DNA of 64,000 nt from Cylicocyclus nassatus (lineage: Eukaryota; Nematoda; Chromadorea; Rhabditida; Strongylidae), in NCBI GenBank assembly GCA_958299035.1, contig CATQJL010000001.1, positions 17,467,433 to 17,531,432 of the forward strand, written 5' to 3'. This document shows positions 1 to 11,162 of the stretch, piece after piece. Each line of letters starts with the position of its first letter. The first letter of the stretch is position 1. Made by a program: the position numbers and the translations under genes. The notes under the pieces were generated by a model, which was not told the DNA's origin, made no database searches, and saw nothing but the letters and a program-made list of their open reading frames with translations.

Positions 1-787
1 GCTTATTCTTGTGTTTTGTGGCATGCCTGCTTATACTTTTCAGTCAAGCTTTGCCTTTTTCCTGCTATAGTTTGATGTTGTGTTGCTATTCTTCGCTATC
101 CGCACGGCTTCCTCTTTCCAGAATACGCCAACTATAATTCCCTACCACGTGATGAATCCTCCTCCCATGTAGAGATTTCCCTTCGTCTGTGCTCTACGCT
201 TCCTCTGGAGAACGCAGTGGTCAGCTTGTGCGCCTCGACTCCTCCAACTCCTTGTCGAACTCTGGATCACACTTGCCAGCCCTTTACGGTTCAAGAAAAG
301 TTTCCTTGGTGCGAAGGTCGAGCACTCGTCAATCGATCTATGCGGAGAGGCGAGGATGAGGTGGAGGATGACGCTAGTAAGGCTGATCAGGGCTTGTGAA
401 CAGAACAACTTGGCATCGAGCACTTTGTCCGGATGGAACTAATTACACACAGTGGTGAATCTGTCACCTGTAAATGAGCACGGAGCAGATTACTGAGGAA
501 TAAATTTCGCTTTCTTGGAACGTCACGCAAGTATTGCTGGCTCCTTTCCACTTGCACAAGCTCTTGTGCGGCGAATAGTGCTGTTTCACCTAAACAGACG
601 ACGGCATGCTACCAAAATTGTCCCGTGCCACGTTGTTCTTGCACGATATGTCTCATCACCTCGTGCACTTTAAAGTTCCGAGCTTGTATTTCGATATTTT
701 GTGCTTGCACTGTGCCAGTCATGTGGTCCTTCCATACCCACCAGCAAACGGCCAATTTCGCACGGAGTGCTCACTCATCATCACAGG

Positions 788-1025
788 GCTCGGGCAGAGT
801 TCAGCGATTTCATCGCCTTGCGATTCTCCTTCAGACAAGACAACAGTTTCGAGTTCATTGCATGCTGGTCATTTTGCATTTCGGTTGTGATGATCAGGCA
901 GGATTAGTCGTGTCGAAAAACTATCACAACCGAAATGCAAGATGAATGGCATGAAATGGACTCGCAACTGTTGTCTGCTGGGAGAATAGCGAGGCGACGA
1001 AATCGCGTGAACTCTGCCCGAGGGG
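788..1025. repeat. Imperfect foldback repeat (about 100-bp arms)
   Basis: The segment around 788-890 pairs with the reverse complement of 925-1025, outer ends CGGGCAGAGTTC, inner ends CATTTCGGTTGTGAT, at roughly 80 percent identity around a 35-bp loop. The mirror copy lies at about 38610-38850 in the last large intron of the spectrin gene. Probably a non-autonomous foldback element that predates the duplication. Confidence 0.6.
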
Positions 1026-1671
1026 CGGCTTGGAAATAAGCCCAGAGGATGCCTTCGCAGAACCGACGCAGGATTCAGCGAGACGTCCTCGCTGGACTGA
1101 AAAGCCGCATGAGCAGGTTACACTGTTAGTGAAATAGCGAGGACGGCAAGATTGTGGAATAAGTGAAACCTTACGGTACGCCTTTCGAATGTGCAACAGT
1201 AGCTATATTTGCACCAGCACTAGGGCTGCCCATTGGAACTGAGCAGGATAGGATCAGTGTGGTATAACCCATGACCTTACTCAGACTTGTGATTCCGTCC
1301 ATACCACAGAGCACAAAACTTCTTTCAGTCAGCTGTTCTCACAAAAAGATGTTTGATGTGATTTTTGAACGGCCTATGATATCGATGCTATTTAGGAACG
1401 TCAACGACGATGTCTATGACATCGCGACCATCTCCAACCCCAATGTCTATGCGTCCGCCATCATCCACAAATGGATATATGGTCAGTAACAAATTTGTAT
1501 GTTTTTTTTTTCATAATTCATTCGCACTTTTCTGCAATAAATTCTTGAAGCACAAATTTTTTCTTTTGCGCTGCAGTTAAAATTATTATTCATAATTGAT
1601 CTTAATGTGGTCTTTTACCCATGCCAAGTTATACTGCTTTCCCCATGAATGTAACCTTATACTAATTCTAG

Positions 1672-1982
1672 GAAACCCTGGTATATCAAGAACATGCCAC
1701 ATCAGCGTACAGACGTGAAACTACCCCATCAAGCCGTGATCGTGATAAGGAAACTGTCGAGTTCATCTCGTGGGTAGAGGATAACCAGTATGGTCGACAA
1801 ACGCCCAGTACGCAACCTGTAACACCCTCATCACAAAACGATACCGATTCGCTGAAGAGCGAAAGTGAGTGAGCTTCCTATGCGAAGTCTCAGTTGCTGT
1901 CATTTTGCTTATTCTAATTCGTTCTTCTTCAGAGAAGCGCTTCTCCTTGTTTGGTAAACGTGGATCGAAGTCTCAGAAGTGA
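1672..1982 (+). pseudogene. Duplicate 3' terminal exons of beta-H spectrin (sma-1-like)
   Basis: Two exons, 1672-1864 (193 bp) and 1933-1982 (50 bp, ending in TGA), sit between good splice signals: TTCTAG acceptor, GTGAGT donor, CTTCAG acceptor. They encode the spectrin C-terminal tail ending in [15 protein letters not shown]. The 193-bp exon appeared identical to that of the main gene (37576-37768) when compared, although flanking introns differ. No upstream spectrin exons are in the window on this side, because the homologous position of the preceding exon (39912-40097) would lie left of base 1. It is either the end of a complete second copy transcribed on the plus strand, or an orphan fragment. 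It is called pseudogene here only because the rest is not visible. Confidence 0.6.
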
Positions 1983-2689
1983 GACCATTCAGTGCTGAAC
2001 GAAAAATTTTCCTACCATCGAAAGTAATAGAGGTCACCTTAATTCTGAGTTACTGTCACATTACCACTTAATGAATGTCTCATTATGCCCAGACGCCTTT
2101 AATGTACGACTTTCGATTTGTTCATTCGATATATTGTTTTGTTGTCCCAGTTGAACCATTCCATATGCTGCCTTAACTCTCTATCTCTCACCTGAAATTT
2201 TTTCTCTTTTGTACACAACGTTTTCATTAGTTTCAGTCGTTATATTGCGTGTTTCTCTAGAGTTTTGTTTTCCCTTAAAGCGATCAGATTTATATGTGTA
2301 GCTCAAAAAAGCGTGTCTTGAGTGTGTACTGCTCCATGCATATCACATTTCTTTTCTCCAGTTCTATCTTTCATTTGAGTGTAGGTGAAGCTTGCTGTAA
2401 CAGAGGCACAAAGCATAACGTCTAGCCCGATGATGTTATCGCTGATCAATGTGCGACTGTCTGCGAAGAAGTTTTTAATAATCGGAATAAATTATATTTT
2501 TATTTGAAGGCAGTTTTTTATATCTTGCGGATGTTAAAAGTTCACCATATATTGGAGTAGTATTCTGCTAAGACGTGTTTAAAATCGATACCTATTGTTA
2601 GTTATGGTAAGAGATACTGCAGAAGTAAAAATCTGGCGATGTCATGGCAAAAGGACAGCATAGGCTGCTGTATGACAAAGGCGCAATAT

Positions 2690-2800
2690 CTTTGGGCGCG
2701 AACGCGGCTTTATTGGCCGCAGAGCGCATGATGCGCCGAATTTACAATGGTGAAGATTCGCGCGCATCGCGTTCCCGCCCGCTCAACTAATACTGCTTCT
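2690..2800. other. GC-rich block conserved in both arms
   Basis: A GC-rich stretch rich in GCGC/CGCG motifs stands out from the AT-rich surroundings and is kept nearly unchanged at about 36650-36760. It contains short inverted motifs (GCGGCTTTATTGGCCGC). It could be a promoter-like region or part of a dispersed repeat. No function can be assigned from sequence. Confidence 0.3.
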
Positions 2801-3875
2801 GCGTCTTCGTCATGCAGTAGCCTTTATGTGTCGAACCTAATGAAGGCGGTGTGTTTGCGGCCGTTGTGCTTTCTGTTGCTGTAGTACGTAATAAAACTTT
2901 TAGACTTTCTCCCTTCAACCGCTTTTCTGCCATTAGATGTTCTAATCACTTGAAGGGATTTTGAAAAGTAGGAGGGTGGGGGAGTGATCTCGTATTTCAA
3001 ATATTCAGAGCCTTGTGGCGAACTGTAAACTTTCCAATCTCTTTGAACTTCGCAATTTGGGGAAGTCCCACAGTGGTGGAGATACATACTGCGGCTCAGG
3101 CTTCAGGTAGAAAATAAGTAGATCTAGCAAACTCTATGATTGAGTTCGTTGGCGCAAAAGTGGAAACTGTTGAAGAGGATATGTCGAGGTGATTCTTTAC
3201 TGTGAGGGCATCAGGTGTACCCTGTTTGTTGTCCAAAGTTTTTTTGCGTGGTTCTTTCTGGAGCTTCTTTCGATTTTTTGATTGAACAAAAACGTCATTT
3301 TCTCAACTAACCATTGCGTTTAAACGACGTTCCCATAGTTGACAGTTGTGAGAACAAGCGTGGTGAGGAGTAAGAAATATTTCCTCAATCGAAAGCATCA
3401 TCTGCAAGCATAATGATTTGTCTCAATCATGAAGTCGTTCTTTTTTCTAAAAGAGCCCACCTTTATCTTCTGATTTTTGGTAGTTAAATGAAAGAGCATT
3501 TTCTTGGCAAAATTTGTCTTTCTGCAGATTTTTAGATCAGCTTATGAACTGGAGCATGATAGCGCTTATAGAATGACACAACACAAAAATTCTAGGGTAG
3601 ATCGCCACAAAAGAGACCCTAGGGCAACATGTCAAAATGGAGTACCACTATTTTGGTCATAGAGTACGTGTACTTGTAAATTCTATTTCGACATTTCGTA
3701 AGCTCAGAAATTTTGGAATGGAACTTGTATGTGTTGTGGAGACGCTAAGAGCTCCGACAATCCCCTGGGCGCAACTATTCTAGTCTAGCTCTTCTTACCG
3801 TACCTTTTGCTAAACTAAAATTTTCCTTTGTATGGAAAGCCGTTTGAGGATATCGACGACGAATGAGCCCTTTAC

Positions 3876-4076
3876 CTTGAGCTCCCCTCTACTCGCTCGC
3901 TCAGGGTTCCTGACGGATTCGTCCGCCTCGGATTAAGTTGGTCAGCCAAGCCCTGATAATTGTGACACGATGATGGCGCGTTCGGGCATGGGAACAGGAG
4001 CTCGGTGAAGACATCCTCATCGTTTGAAGAAGGAGAACGGCCTGCACTTCCGACAAAGGAGATCCTGCTCCTCTTC
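3876..4076 (-). CDS. Internal exon of an unknown gene (left copy)
   Basis: A 201-bp open segment bounded by a CAG acceptor (GTTCAG before 4076) and a GTAAAG donor after 3876. It encodes about 67 residues including SRISFVGSAGRSPSS and DEDVFTELLFPCPNAPSSC. The right arm carries the same exon (35334-35534) with about four nucleotide changes and intact splice sites. Reading through the donor gives an immediate TAA, which fits an exon rather than a complete ORF. It is transcribed opposite to the adjacent spectrin tail. I recognise no family. Neighbouring exons were not found, so it may be a fragment. Arm-wide conservation alone could explain the preserved frame. Confidence 0.35.
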
Positions 4077-4569
4077 CTGAACGGATCAGGCACTTTCGAC
4101 TTTTATCTCGTTAACCTACTTTCTTCGCAACAGTGTGTATCATTTCATAGAGAAATACAAAAGATCCTGCTGGTGGCTTATGCGGGATTTTGTATTAATA
4201 GCTGTCGTTCTGTACCAATGCTAATTCTTACTCGCGACAATAACTTGAGTGGAACTTAATGCACGTGTTGACTAGGAGCTATTCTATGGTGCCGATTTAC
4301 AAGACTATGGCGTGAGGTCGTTAAGTGCAGTATCATGTTCCAGGTCATGAGCTAACTGTATAAATCCGCAGAAGGGCTACCCGCTAACATAATCTATTGT
4401 AGCGGTTCATCCACGCCTTAGTTCGTATGCACTGGTGGTATGCCAGGCTTATTAAGGGCATCATGAAAGATGTTTCTTTTGCTCGAAACATGCGCTGGTT
4501 TTTGCACAAACACAAGAATTTGTGCATTTTTTATTATCGTGGCTATATATAAGTGTTCTTAGTAATCGA

Positions 4570-5930
4570 ATTCCTTATGTATGTATCACACACAGCCTTA
4601 TATGCAAATTGATTTCGACCACAAATTGTCATGGCAAATCCATACATTGCAGCAGCGCGAGAGCACTTCGCGGCAAATTGGTTCAAGTTCATAGAGAGAA
4701 CTTATATATAGAGAGAGAGTTCATAAAGAGCATTGTATGCGTCAATGGGCACTGTTCAGTCTTTTGATCCCGAGCTCCTTTTGAAAATCTCTAGACATTT
4801 ATTCTGCAGGGGATAAGCACAGCTTTGTATGGAATCTTACATTGGAAAAAGAAAGCGATGAGATATAGAAAACCCAAAGAACTTTTCACAAAGGTTGTCT
4901 TTTGTTGTGCTTTCCTCAAACCAAGGTATCCTTCCACTTGACTTAACTATAAAACCAGAGTGCCCAAATCAGGTCTTGGAACGCCTAACCAACTTCTACG
5001 GAAGGTTTTTGGCTGATATTCTTATGGCTTTTGAAGTACTGCGAGCCGAACTAGGTTTAGGACCCATTATATACTGGGTTTTTCGACCTTTCAGTGAACG
5101 CAGGGCTTCTTTCAACCTGTCTGTTCTTAGGTTTGGAAGGCACAACATCTCAAAATACAGCAATTCTTTTATCGAGCAGTCTTCATGGTAAAAGACCACC
5201 TTCTTTCCTGATTTTGAATTCAGCGACTTAACTGAAGGCAGCACTAAAGAGACACATATTCTGCATCGTGAGGAATAGATGAAGTTGCGTAGTTTTACTC
5301 GCTATTGCAGTAAATTAATTTGTACTCTCTTTGCATAATCTGCCGCGCACCTTCTCCTTGGGCTTTTATATCTCGCCGCTGCAAGCTGTATGACGCATGA
5401 TCATGAGAATCTTGAGTGTTTCTTCGTTTGCCCAGCATTTGGTTAGTTGAGGTTGGATGACTTACCTTTTATGTGATCCTGCAATTCTGCTATAATATGA
5501 GGCCATCCTCTTACCTTCCCTTATATAAATTGCAGGCTGTTTTATAACTTCTCTGGTAAGTCACAAAATTTTAAGCTCAAAAATCCCAGTTTTTGCTTTT
5601 TAGGATCGCATCTAAATTTGCGAGAATCGCATCTAAATTTTTTCGAGCTTACTGCTCCTCAAGAGCTGAAACTTCCTCTGTGGATAGTCTGGGTCAGGGC
5701 CCGGCACGAGTCCGTTTCTAGGGTTTTCAAAAATGAAGTCCCCCCTGAATTTTGAGAAAATTACGAAGTCCCCTTTGACCCTTGACGGAAACCTATCGAT
5801 TAACCGTTGTTGTGCTTACATGAACCCTAAGGATTGGACGAATTGAAAAAGAAAAACAAGCCTTAAGCACTCGAGATCTTTATTATTTGAAAAAAATTCA
5901 TATAACGCAAGTAAGAACTTTGATGTCGGG
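4570..5930. other. Intergenic DNA, no supported gene
   Basis: Single-copy AT-rich sequence between the duplication breakpoint and the first hairpin. Open frames of 80-100 codons overlap on both strands at 4895-5244 but have no recognisable domain and no convincing splice structure. Confidence 0.5.
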
Positions 5931-5933
5931 AAA

Positions 5934-5999
5934 ATCATCGTCAACACCACGATGTTCTACTGCGGCAAGCAGTAGAGCATCGTGGTGTTGACGATGATT
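5934..5999. repeat. Near-perfect short hairpin, 31-bp stem
   Basis: About 31 bases starting AATCATCGTCAACACC are followed by a 5-base loop (GGCAA) and their reverse complement with a single mismatch. The transcript of either strand would fold into a tight hairpin. The loop is shorter than in typical animal microRNA precursors, so a young inverted repeat is at least as likely. Confidence 0.75.
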
Positions 6000-6572
6000 C
6001 ACCATTTTGCATCATTTTGAATTACCCAAAACATTCTATCAATTCAAGTCAAAAGTGAAACTTGAAACCTAGTCACTGGAACATGATGTGAATAAATGAT
6101 TTGAACGGGCACAGTCAACATGGACTAGTCACGTATTCCATTATGTAAGCTCAGCCTCACGGGTAGACTCGTAGGTAGCGATCGCATACGTACCTGAAAA
6201 TAACCCATCAGTTTGGAAAGCTCATTCGACGTTTCCCGAAAGCTTATCATATGTCACAGACACTACTAGCAAAATTTGATTTATTCTAAAGTTGTGGTGT
6301 ACACGAATGAGGAGGGTTGTGATTTTCTCTTGTGACTATCAACTTCAAAACTTTGAAAAACAATGCTTCAAACCATAGGACAGAGTAAAGGCGCCACTAC
6401 CGGGCGGTTCGCACGCGGCAGCTTTGAATAGCATTGGGGCACGCATGGGATAGATATGACACTGTCATTTACCGTTTTCATCGGCTCAAATGTGCAAACA
6501 AATATTTTCGCGCCTATTGTAGGATGACGAACGCTGCTATGCGCAAAGCGATGTTAATGAAATCACTGGCTT

Positions 6573-6741
6573 CTTTCAATCTGAGTGTCACGGTCTGGTT
6601 CACTCCCTCGAGAGCCGCCTCGCTTGGGTTTTTCACGTGGTACAACAGCGCATCCGATAACGCTATTGCACCACGTGAAAGACCCAAGCGAGGCGGCTCG
6701 CAAGGGAGTGAACCACGTCGACTGTGACACTCAGATTGAAA
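6573..6741. repeat. Long hairpin, about 75-bp arms
   Basis: The arm from about 6573, beginning with TTTCAATCTGAGTGTCAC and containing GAGCCGCCTCGCTTGGG, pairs with its reverse complement ending near 6741. The loop is around 6640-6670 and has its own inner inverted motif (AGCG...CGCT). A few mismatches interrupt the stem. It could be a small foldback element or a source of double-stranded RNA. The open frames through it are by-products of the inverted repeat. Confidence 0.75.
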
Positions 6742-8445
6742 GCCCCTGTACTTCAGTAGCCGCTACGCTAATTTTCCGTTACCTATTTAACTATTTAGTC
6801 AAGGATACCCAACTCCTAAGTGCGCTTGTTCGGTTAACTGGAACTTATTGCTTTTCTGCATATGAAAAGGGAGAAGCGTGTTTGTAGCTTTCTCTTAGAA
6901 TAGCAAATCTGATCTTTCCGTAATCCATACATGTAAGCGTCAACATCATTGTGTCAGTGATCTATACATATAAGAGTACGCATAAGGAATCATATCTTGC
7001 AAACTCCTATGTTCAAAAATTTAAAGCCAACGTAATCCCATTATGCTAGCTCATTATGTTACTTAATCGATAATAAGGAGGTCAGAGGGTATACAAGAAC
7101 GCTTGCGTCGCCCACATTTCGATATCAACCTTTTCGTCAAATTTCGCTAGATTTTCAAGTATTAGCCGCAAACTCAGATTCGAGTAGCTTGTTTTCTGAC
7201 TACCCTATTCTTTTGGGCTTATATAGCTGTGTTCGCAACTAGTCGAAACGAAAACGACCAATGCTAACTAATAAGAGTCATGATTGCTAGAAATTATACA
7301 ACTCAGCCGACTTTAAGGACTGACACTGCAACAAATGTCCTGCACCACATGAATTTTACGTTTGCGTATTCTTCGCACTAAGAATCCGCTGATATATAAT
7401 CGGTTATCAATCCATGAAAGTCATGTCAGAAGCGTTTGTGAAAACGCAAAGAATAGCTTGGTGAACAATCAACTTCAAGGACTGTCTGCTTGATTGGTAT
7501 CACTTATGAAACCGTAAAGTATACCAATTAGTGATAGATTCAAAGACTACTGCATTTGACTACATTCCGGTGATTTGCAAAACTTTACACTCTTCAAATT
7601 TCAAGAACTAGTGAGCACCAGATATTCACTAAAATTCTCACTGTAGAACATAAGCATCATCGCTTTCGATATGAAAACTTGTTACACAGTCGTAAGGATT
7701 TGACCTGACTAGTGAAAGTGAGCTTACTTCCATTACTATGGAAAAATTTCTTTTGCAATCAAGAGATCTAACAGTAAGATATATAGCACAAGTGTGGCGC
7801 AAAGTCAATGACTGAATTGAGTAACTAGTCAACAACCTCTAAGTAACGAAGCAAGAAAATCCTCGAAAAATGATGTGTAGGGATAATCTTGGGCGAATGG
7901 CAGCCAAGCAGTGCCTTTATCAGCATTGTCCTGCAATTAAGCTGGCTTCTTTTACGTAATGGAGCAAAAATCCTCCACAGCACGTTTTGTCGAGAGAGTA
8001 ATCTAACCCTAATGTCGCAATCATCTCAAGTGTACGCGTGCCGCGCGCGAACCGCCCGTGCAGGCAGCCCGTTAGGAATAGATGGCGCCCAGAGTAAAAG
8101 CAAGACATGTGAGCACAATGAAGCGAAAAAACATACTGAGCATAATGGAGCGAAAACCCAAACAAAAAAATTGATGAACTCACCTTACATTTCCTAAAGA
8201 GTCATGTGCTGCTTTCCACATCGCAAACAGAATCAATGCATTCAACTTCTGGAACTTTCCGAAACACACCGGAATCATCCAAATACAAAAAGCGAAGAGC
8301 CCAAGTAGGCATGCAGATTACGACAAATTTGTGCTGGCCAGACTCCTAGAAATCAGAAAAAAAACTATCAAGGAACTACCGCATGGCTATAAAACTACTG
8401 TTCTGTAAGTGAAATACATCGGAATATAAGCCACAGAAAACCTAC
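6742..8445. other. Intergenic DNA, no supported gene
   Basis: AT-rich sequence with short overlapping open frames only. No repeat family, RNA gene or domain was recognised. Confidence 0.5.
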
Positions 8446-8583
8446 CTCTACTAGATATCAATCCAGCCGTTTCTCGCAGTTCAGTTAATTCTTCAGCCAT
8501 GTATCTACATTCGATTGTCGTCTGATTTTGTCGTGGTCGTTGAAACTGATATGACTGACAATATGCGACAAAGACATGTCCGA
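8446..8583 (-). CDS. Candidate orphan exon
   Basis: A 138-bp open segment with a strong CTTTCAG acceptor and a GTAGGT donor in correct minus-strand order. It encodes about 46 residues (for example CRYMAEELTELRETAGLI). No family was recognised and no partner exon could be joined with confidence, although an ATG-led open segment lies upstream near 8850-9003. It may be part of a small unrecognised gene or chance. Confidence 0.25.
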
Positions 8584-9052
8584 CTGAAAGGATATTTCTA
8601 GACATTCCCAAACTAAACCTGAAAAAAAACACAAAGCCACAAAACCTTATTCACCACATTGAATGACTTTGATGCAATAGCTCCAAGAGATTGGGCTTAA
8701 CACAGGCACAAAACTTAAACTTCTACTTTCACAAGGTTCAAAAAGAAAGATACCACTGATCTAACATGCAAAACGACATTAGGCAACACCCCAATGTCTT
8801 ATCAAACAGAATCTAAACAGCTTATCTGAAACAAGAATGAAAATTCGTAGTAGAGCGGAATGCTGCAGAGGTACACGAGATTGGCGCTGGGGCGCCATAT
8901 CTAACAAAGCCATTTCAGAATAAAATGAGGGCAATAAAAGATGGACAGGGGGCAATATGAAAATGTCTTTATGCTCGGACAGATTCTTGGCCGGGGAATC
9001 CATCCATGATAGAAATATCCAAAACTTATGTGAACTTACAGAAATATATGCT

Positions 9053-9075
9053 CCAGACGATCTCAGATCGTCTGG
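9053..9075. repeat. 23-bp perfect palindrome
   Basis: An 11-base arm, CCAGACGATCT, is followed by one central base and its exact reverse complement. CCAGACGATCTG also recurs near 9413. Significance unknown. Confidence 0.8.
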
Positions 9076-9994
9076 TGGCCGTCTGGAGGCGATCTAAATC
9101 TGGAAAAGGTATTCCTTCACATAAGTTTCCAAAACTTTTTACATATTTCTTCCTCAAATAATTTTCTATGCATACAGTTCAAATTTGGTGTCATATGGTT
9201 CTATGTGCGCTGTAAACAAGCAATTTGTTTATAGCCTTGCTTTCAAATCGCGCGCACTTTCCGCCATACACGATAGAGCATGTCAATCGTGTGAAAACCT
9301 GTCTGGAAAGCTTGTGTTCGACTAAATGACGCATATCATTGGTTTTCGGCCCCGACTCAGCAAAAACGATACCCCCCTTTGCTTTTTGCTCCAAAAACGA
9401 AGTCCAGCCTGCTTCCAGACGATCTGTGCCGGGCCCTGGTCTGGGTACTATACTACAGAACCTGTGCTTTGCAGCCTCTCACTCTTTGCCTGGCCTTAGT
9501 TACGAATTTTCAAACTACCATGCTCATGCACGTTTTTGACGCCGTTCTGGACGGCGCTCAAGCGGTTTTTTTTCGCGGGAAAACTGTGGAAGAGGTAGGA
9601 AGTAAGCTTCTTAGTCGTAAACATCTTTTGTAGTTCAAGAATGTCATTTTGTTCTCCTTGCAAAAATTTGTGTCGCCTACGGAAATTGAATTTGCTGGCC
9701 TGAAGTATACATGAAAATTCAAAAACAAAATTGTCACACATTATTAAAGGTGTTTATGTGTGCTACAGATGCTGGACGCACCCATTGGCCTAGAAATTCT
9801 GCTTCCGAAACCTCACTGAAGTTCTCACGCAGGTGTTTTTTGCGATTGACATTCGTTTATGCAGGTTACCGCGAGGAATATGGGCAGGGGAGGTAAGGGG
9901 GATAAATGGGGAAGAGTGGGGGGGGGGGTCGTACAGATGGGTACCTTCAAGGGGGGGGGGTCGTAAGTGAGGGTCCTGGATCGCATCAGCACGC

Positions 9995-10342
9995 TTGACC
10001 CTGGGTGGAAACCAACTTTTCAATCAAAAAATTGGAGTACCTCAGGGCGGTAATGCTAGCCCAATAATTGCAGATCTTACTCTCTCATATTTTGAGTATA
10101 TCTTTGCCTGCAATATACAAAATCCAAATTTTCTATTTCAAGCATATCGATATATGGATGATATTCTAATCATTCATAATAAGACCCAAGATTTCATAAA
10201 AACAGCACTGGACAAAGTCTATAATAATGTTTTGAATTTAGAAACCACAAATCCTACAGAGGAATGCAATTTCCTAGATATACACATTTTAATTAGAAAT
10301 GATGTTAGCTTTCTTTTGGTAAGCAATGTTCATGTTGATTAA
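9995..10342 (+). pseudogene. Reverse transcriptase fragment, possibly Penelope-like
   Basis: This 115-codon open fragment has two adjacent RT catalytic blocks: GVPQGGNASPIIADL (the segment before the active site) and YRYMDDILII, where the MDD carries the catalytic aspartates. NFLDIHI follows downstream. This order with a following FLD motif resembles Penelope-like RTs, but the fragment is too short to exclude another non-LTR class. There is no N-terminal RT, no endonuclease and no terminal repeat nearby. The 5' side begins in G-runs and the frame ends soon after the FLD motif, so it is a truncated relic. Confidence 0.6.
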
Positions 10343-10876
10343 CAAGTGAATATTTTTAAAAGGAATGTCACAAAAATAATCAGTTTAGTTGTTTACATTG
10401 TATTGTTTGCTCGAAATCATAACATTTCATAGAAGTTTCATAGAAGCTTGAAGTTCATACTTCAGTCAATTCAAAATATTCTGAAGAGAAGTTTATAAAA
10501 TTTTAGAGGGCTCAAACTACATACTGTTCCAGCCACAAATATTTTAATTATAAGTTTATCGAAATCACACTTCTTGCTTGTTGCTGCAATTTTTAGATTT
10601 TTTTTAGTGGAACGTTTTGGAAAATCAAATTCAATCAGTACTTTTTCTAGATAATGAGAAACTTCTTAAAAAAGAAACCAAGGTTCCTCTTGCAAATACC
10701 AAGCTAGAAGCAAATTTGATGGATCAATAGCAGGAGTGATTCAGTACACAATCATTTCCGCTACCATGGCACGTTGCTACTTCAAAACAAAGCAAGTGCA
10801 GCAACATAATCGGTAAGGGTAGGCAATAGGTAAACGTTAATTTTGAAATTCAATGTTTTTGTAATCAACATGAACA
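10327..10876. repeat. Candidate insertion bounded by a 15-bp inverted repeat
   Basis: TGTTCATGTTGATTA at 10327-10341 recurs as its exact reverse complement at 10862-10876. The enclosed 550 bp are AT-rich without coding capacity and begin where the RT fragment ends. No convincing target duplication is visible. Confidence 0.35.
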
Positions 10877-10951
10877 AATTCACCCCTGTGCCGATTTTTA
10901 GCCTCTTAGCTTAAAGTTGAAAAACATCCGCTTCGCGTCGGGACCCATAGT

Positions 10952-11137
10952 GCGAGCAAATCTCTCGCCGAGATAATGGCTACTGGCCTCTCCTCTCGTC
11001 GTCACTGAGCGCCATTATATTTCCACATTCCTTTTTCTGGAATCCTTCGCAAGCTGGATTCATTCATGGGGTTAAGGATAGGAGGGACGCAGAAAATTCT
11101 GTCGTAGCGCTCGAAAGGGTCCAATGTATATTATAGT
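10952..11137 (+). pseudogene. Copy of a terminal exon end and 3' flank; empty site of the BEL element
   Basis: 10952-11008 matches the end of the terminal exon at 33245-33406, with the same C-terminal residues apart from D-to-E and F-to-L changes and the same TGA (11006-11008). The following 130 bp match the 3' flank, which in the other copy is split by the 10,955-bp BEL element. Here the site is uninterrupted around CTGGATTCATTCATGG. The homology ends at about 11137, where the transposon train begins. The upstream part of the exon is not present, so this copy cannot encode the full exon. Confidence 0.7.
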
Positions 11138-11162
11138 AAGAATATATATATTTATATATATA

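Larger units (their letters stand above)
1..4569. repeat. Left arm of a diverged inverted duplication
   Basis: This block recurs in reverse complement at 34837-39664. The arms share long stretches of near identity but differ by substitutions and indels: 4,569 bp on the left, 4,828 bp on the right. Homology stops abruptly at 4569, inside a segment reading AGTAATCGA, and still runs at position 1, so it probably continues outside the window. The arm carries a second copy of the last two beta-H spectrin coding exons (1672-1982) and of another splice-bounded exon (3876-4076, minus). It could be a true segmental duplication or an allelic contig joined in the wrong orientation across the 500-N gap. 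Confidence 0.9.

Noticed and set aside
1271..1489. 72-codon frame conserved at 37950-38168
   Set aside because: Lies inside the large spectrin intron and the whole arm is similarly conserved, so conservation is not evidence for coding; no splice or domain support.
2824..3087. 87-codon minus frame next to the GC-rich block
   Set aside because: The corresponding right-arm sequence is frameshifted, which argues against coding.
7889..8197. Overlapping frames of about 90-100 codons on both strands
   Set aside because: No domain, no splice sites, low-complexity Lys/Glu stretch.
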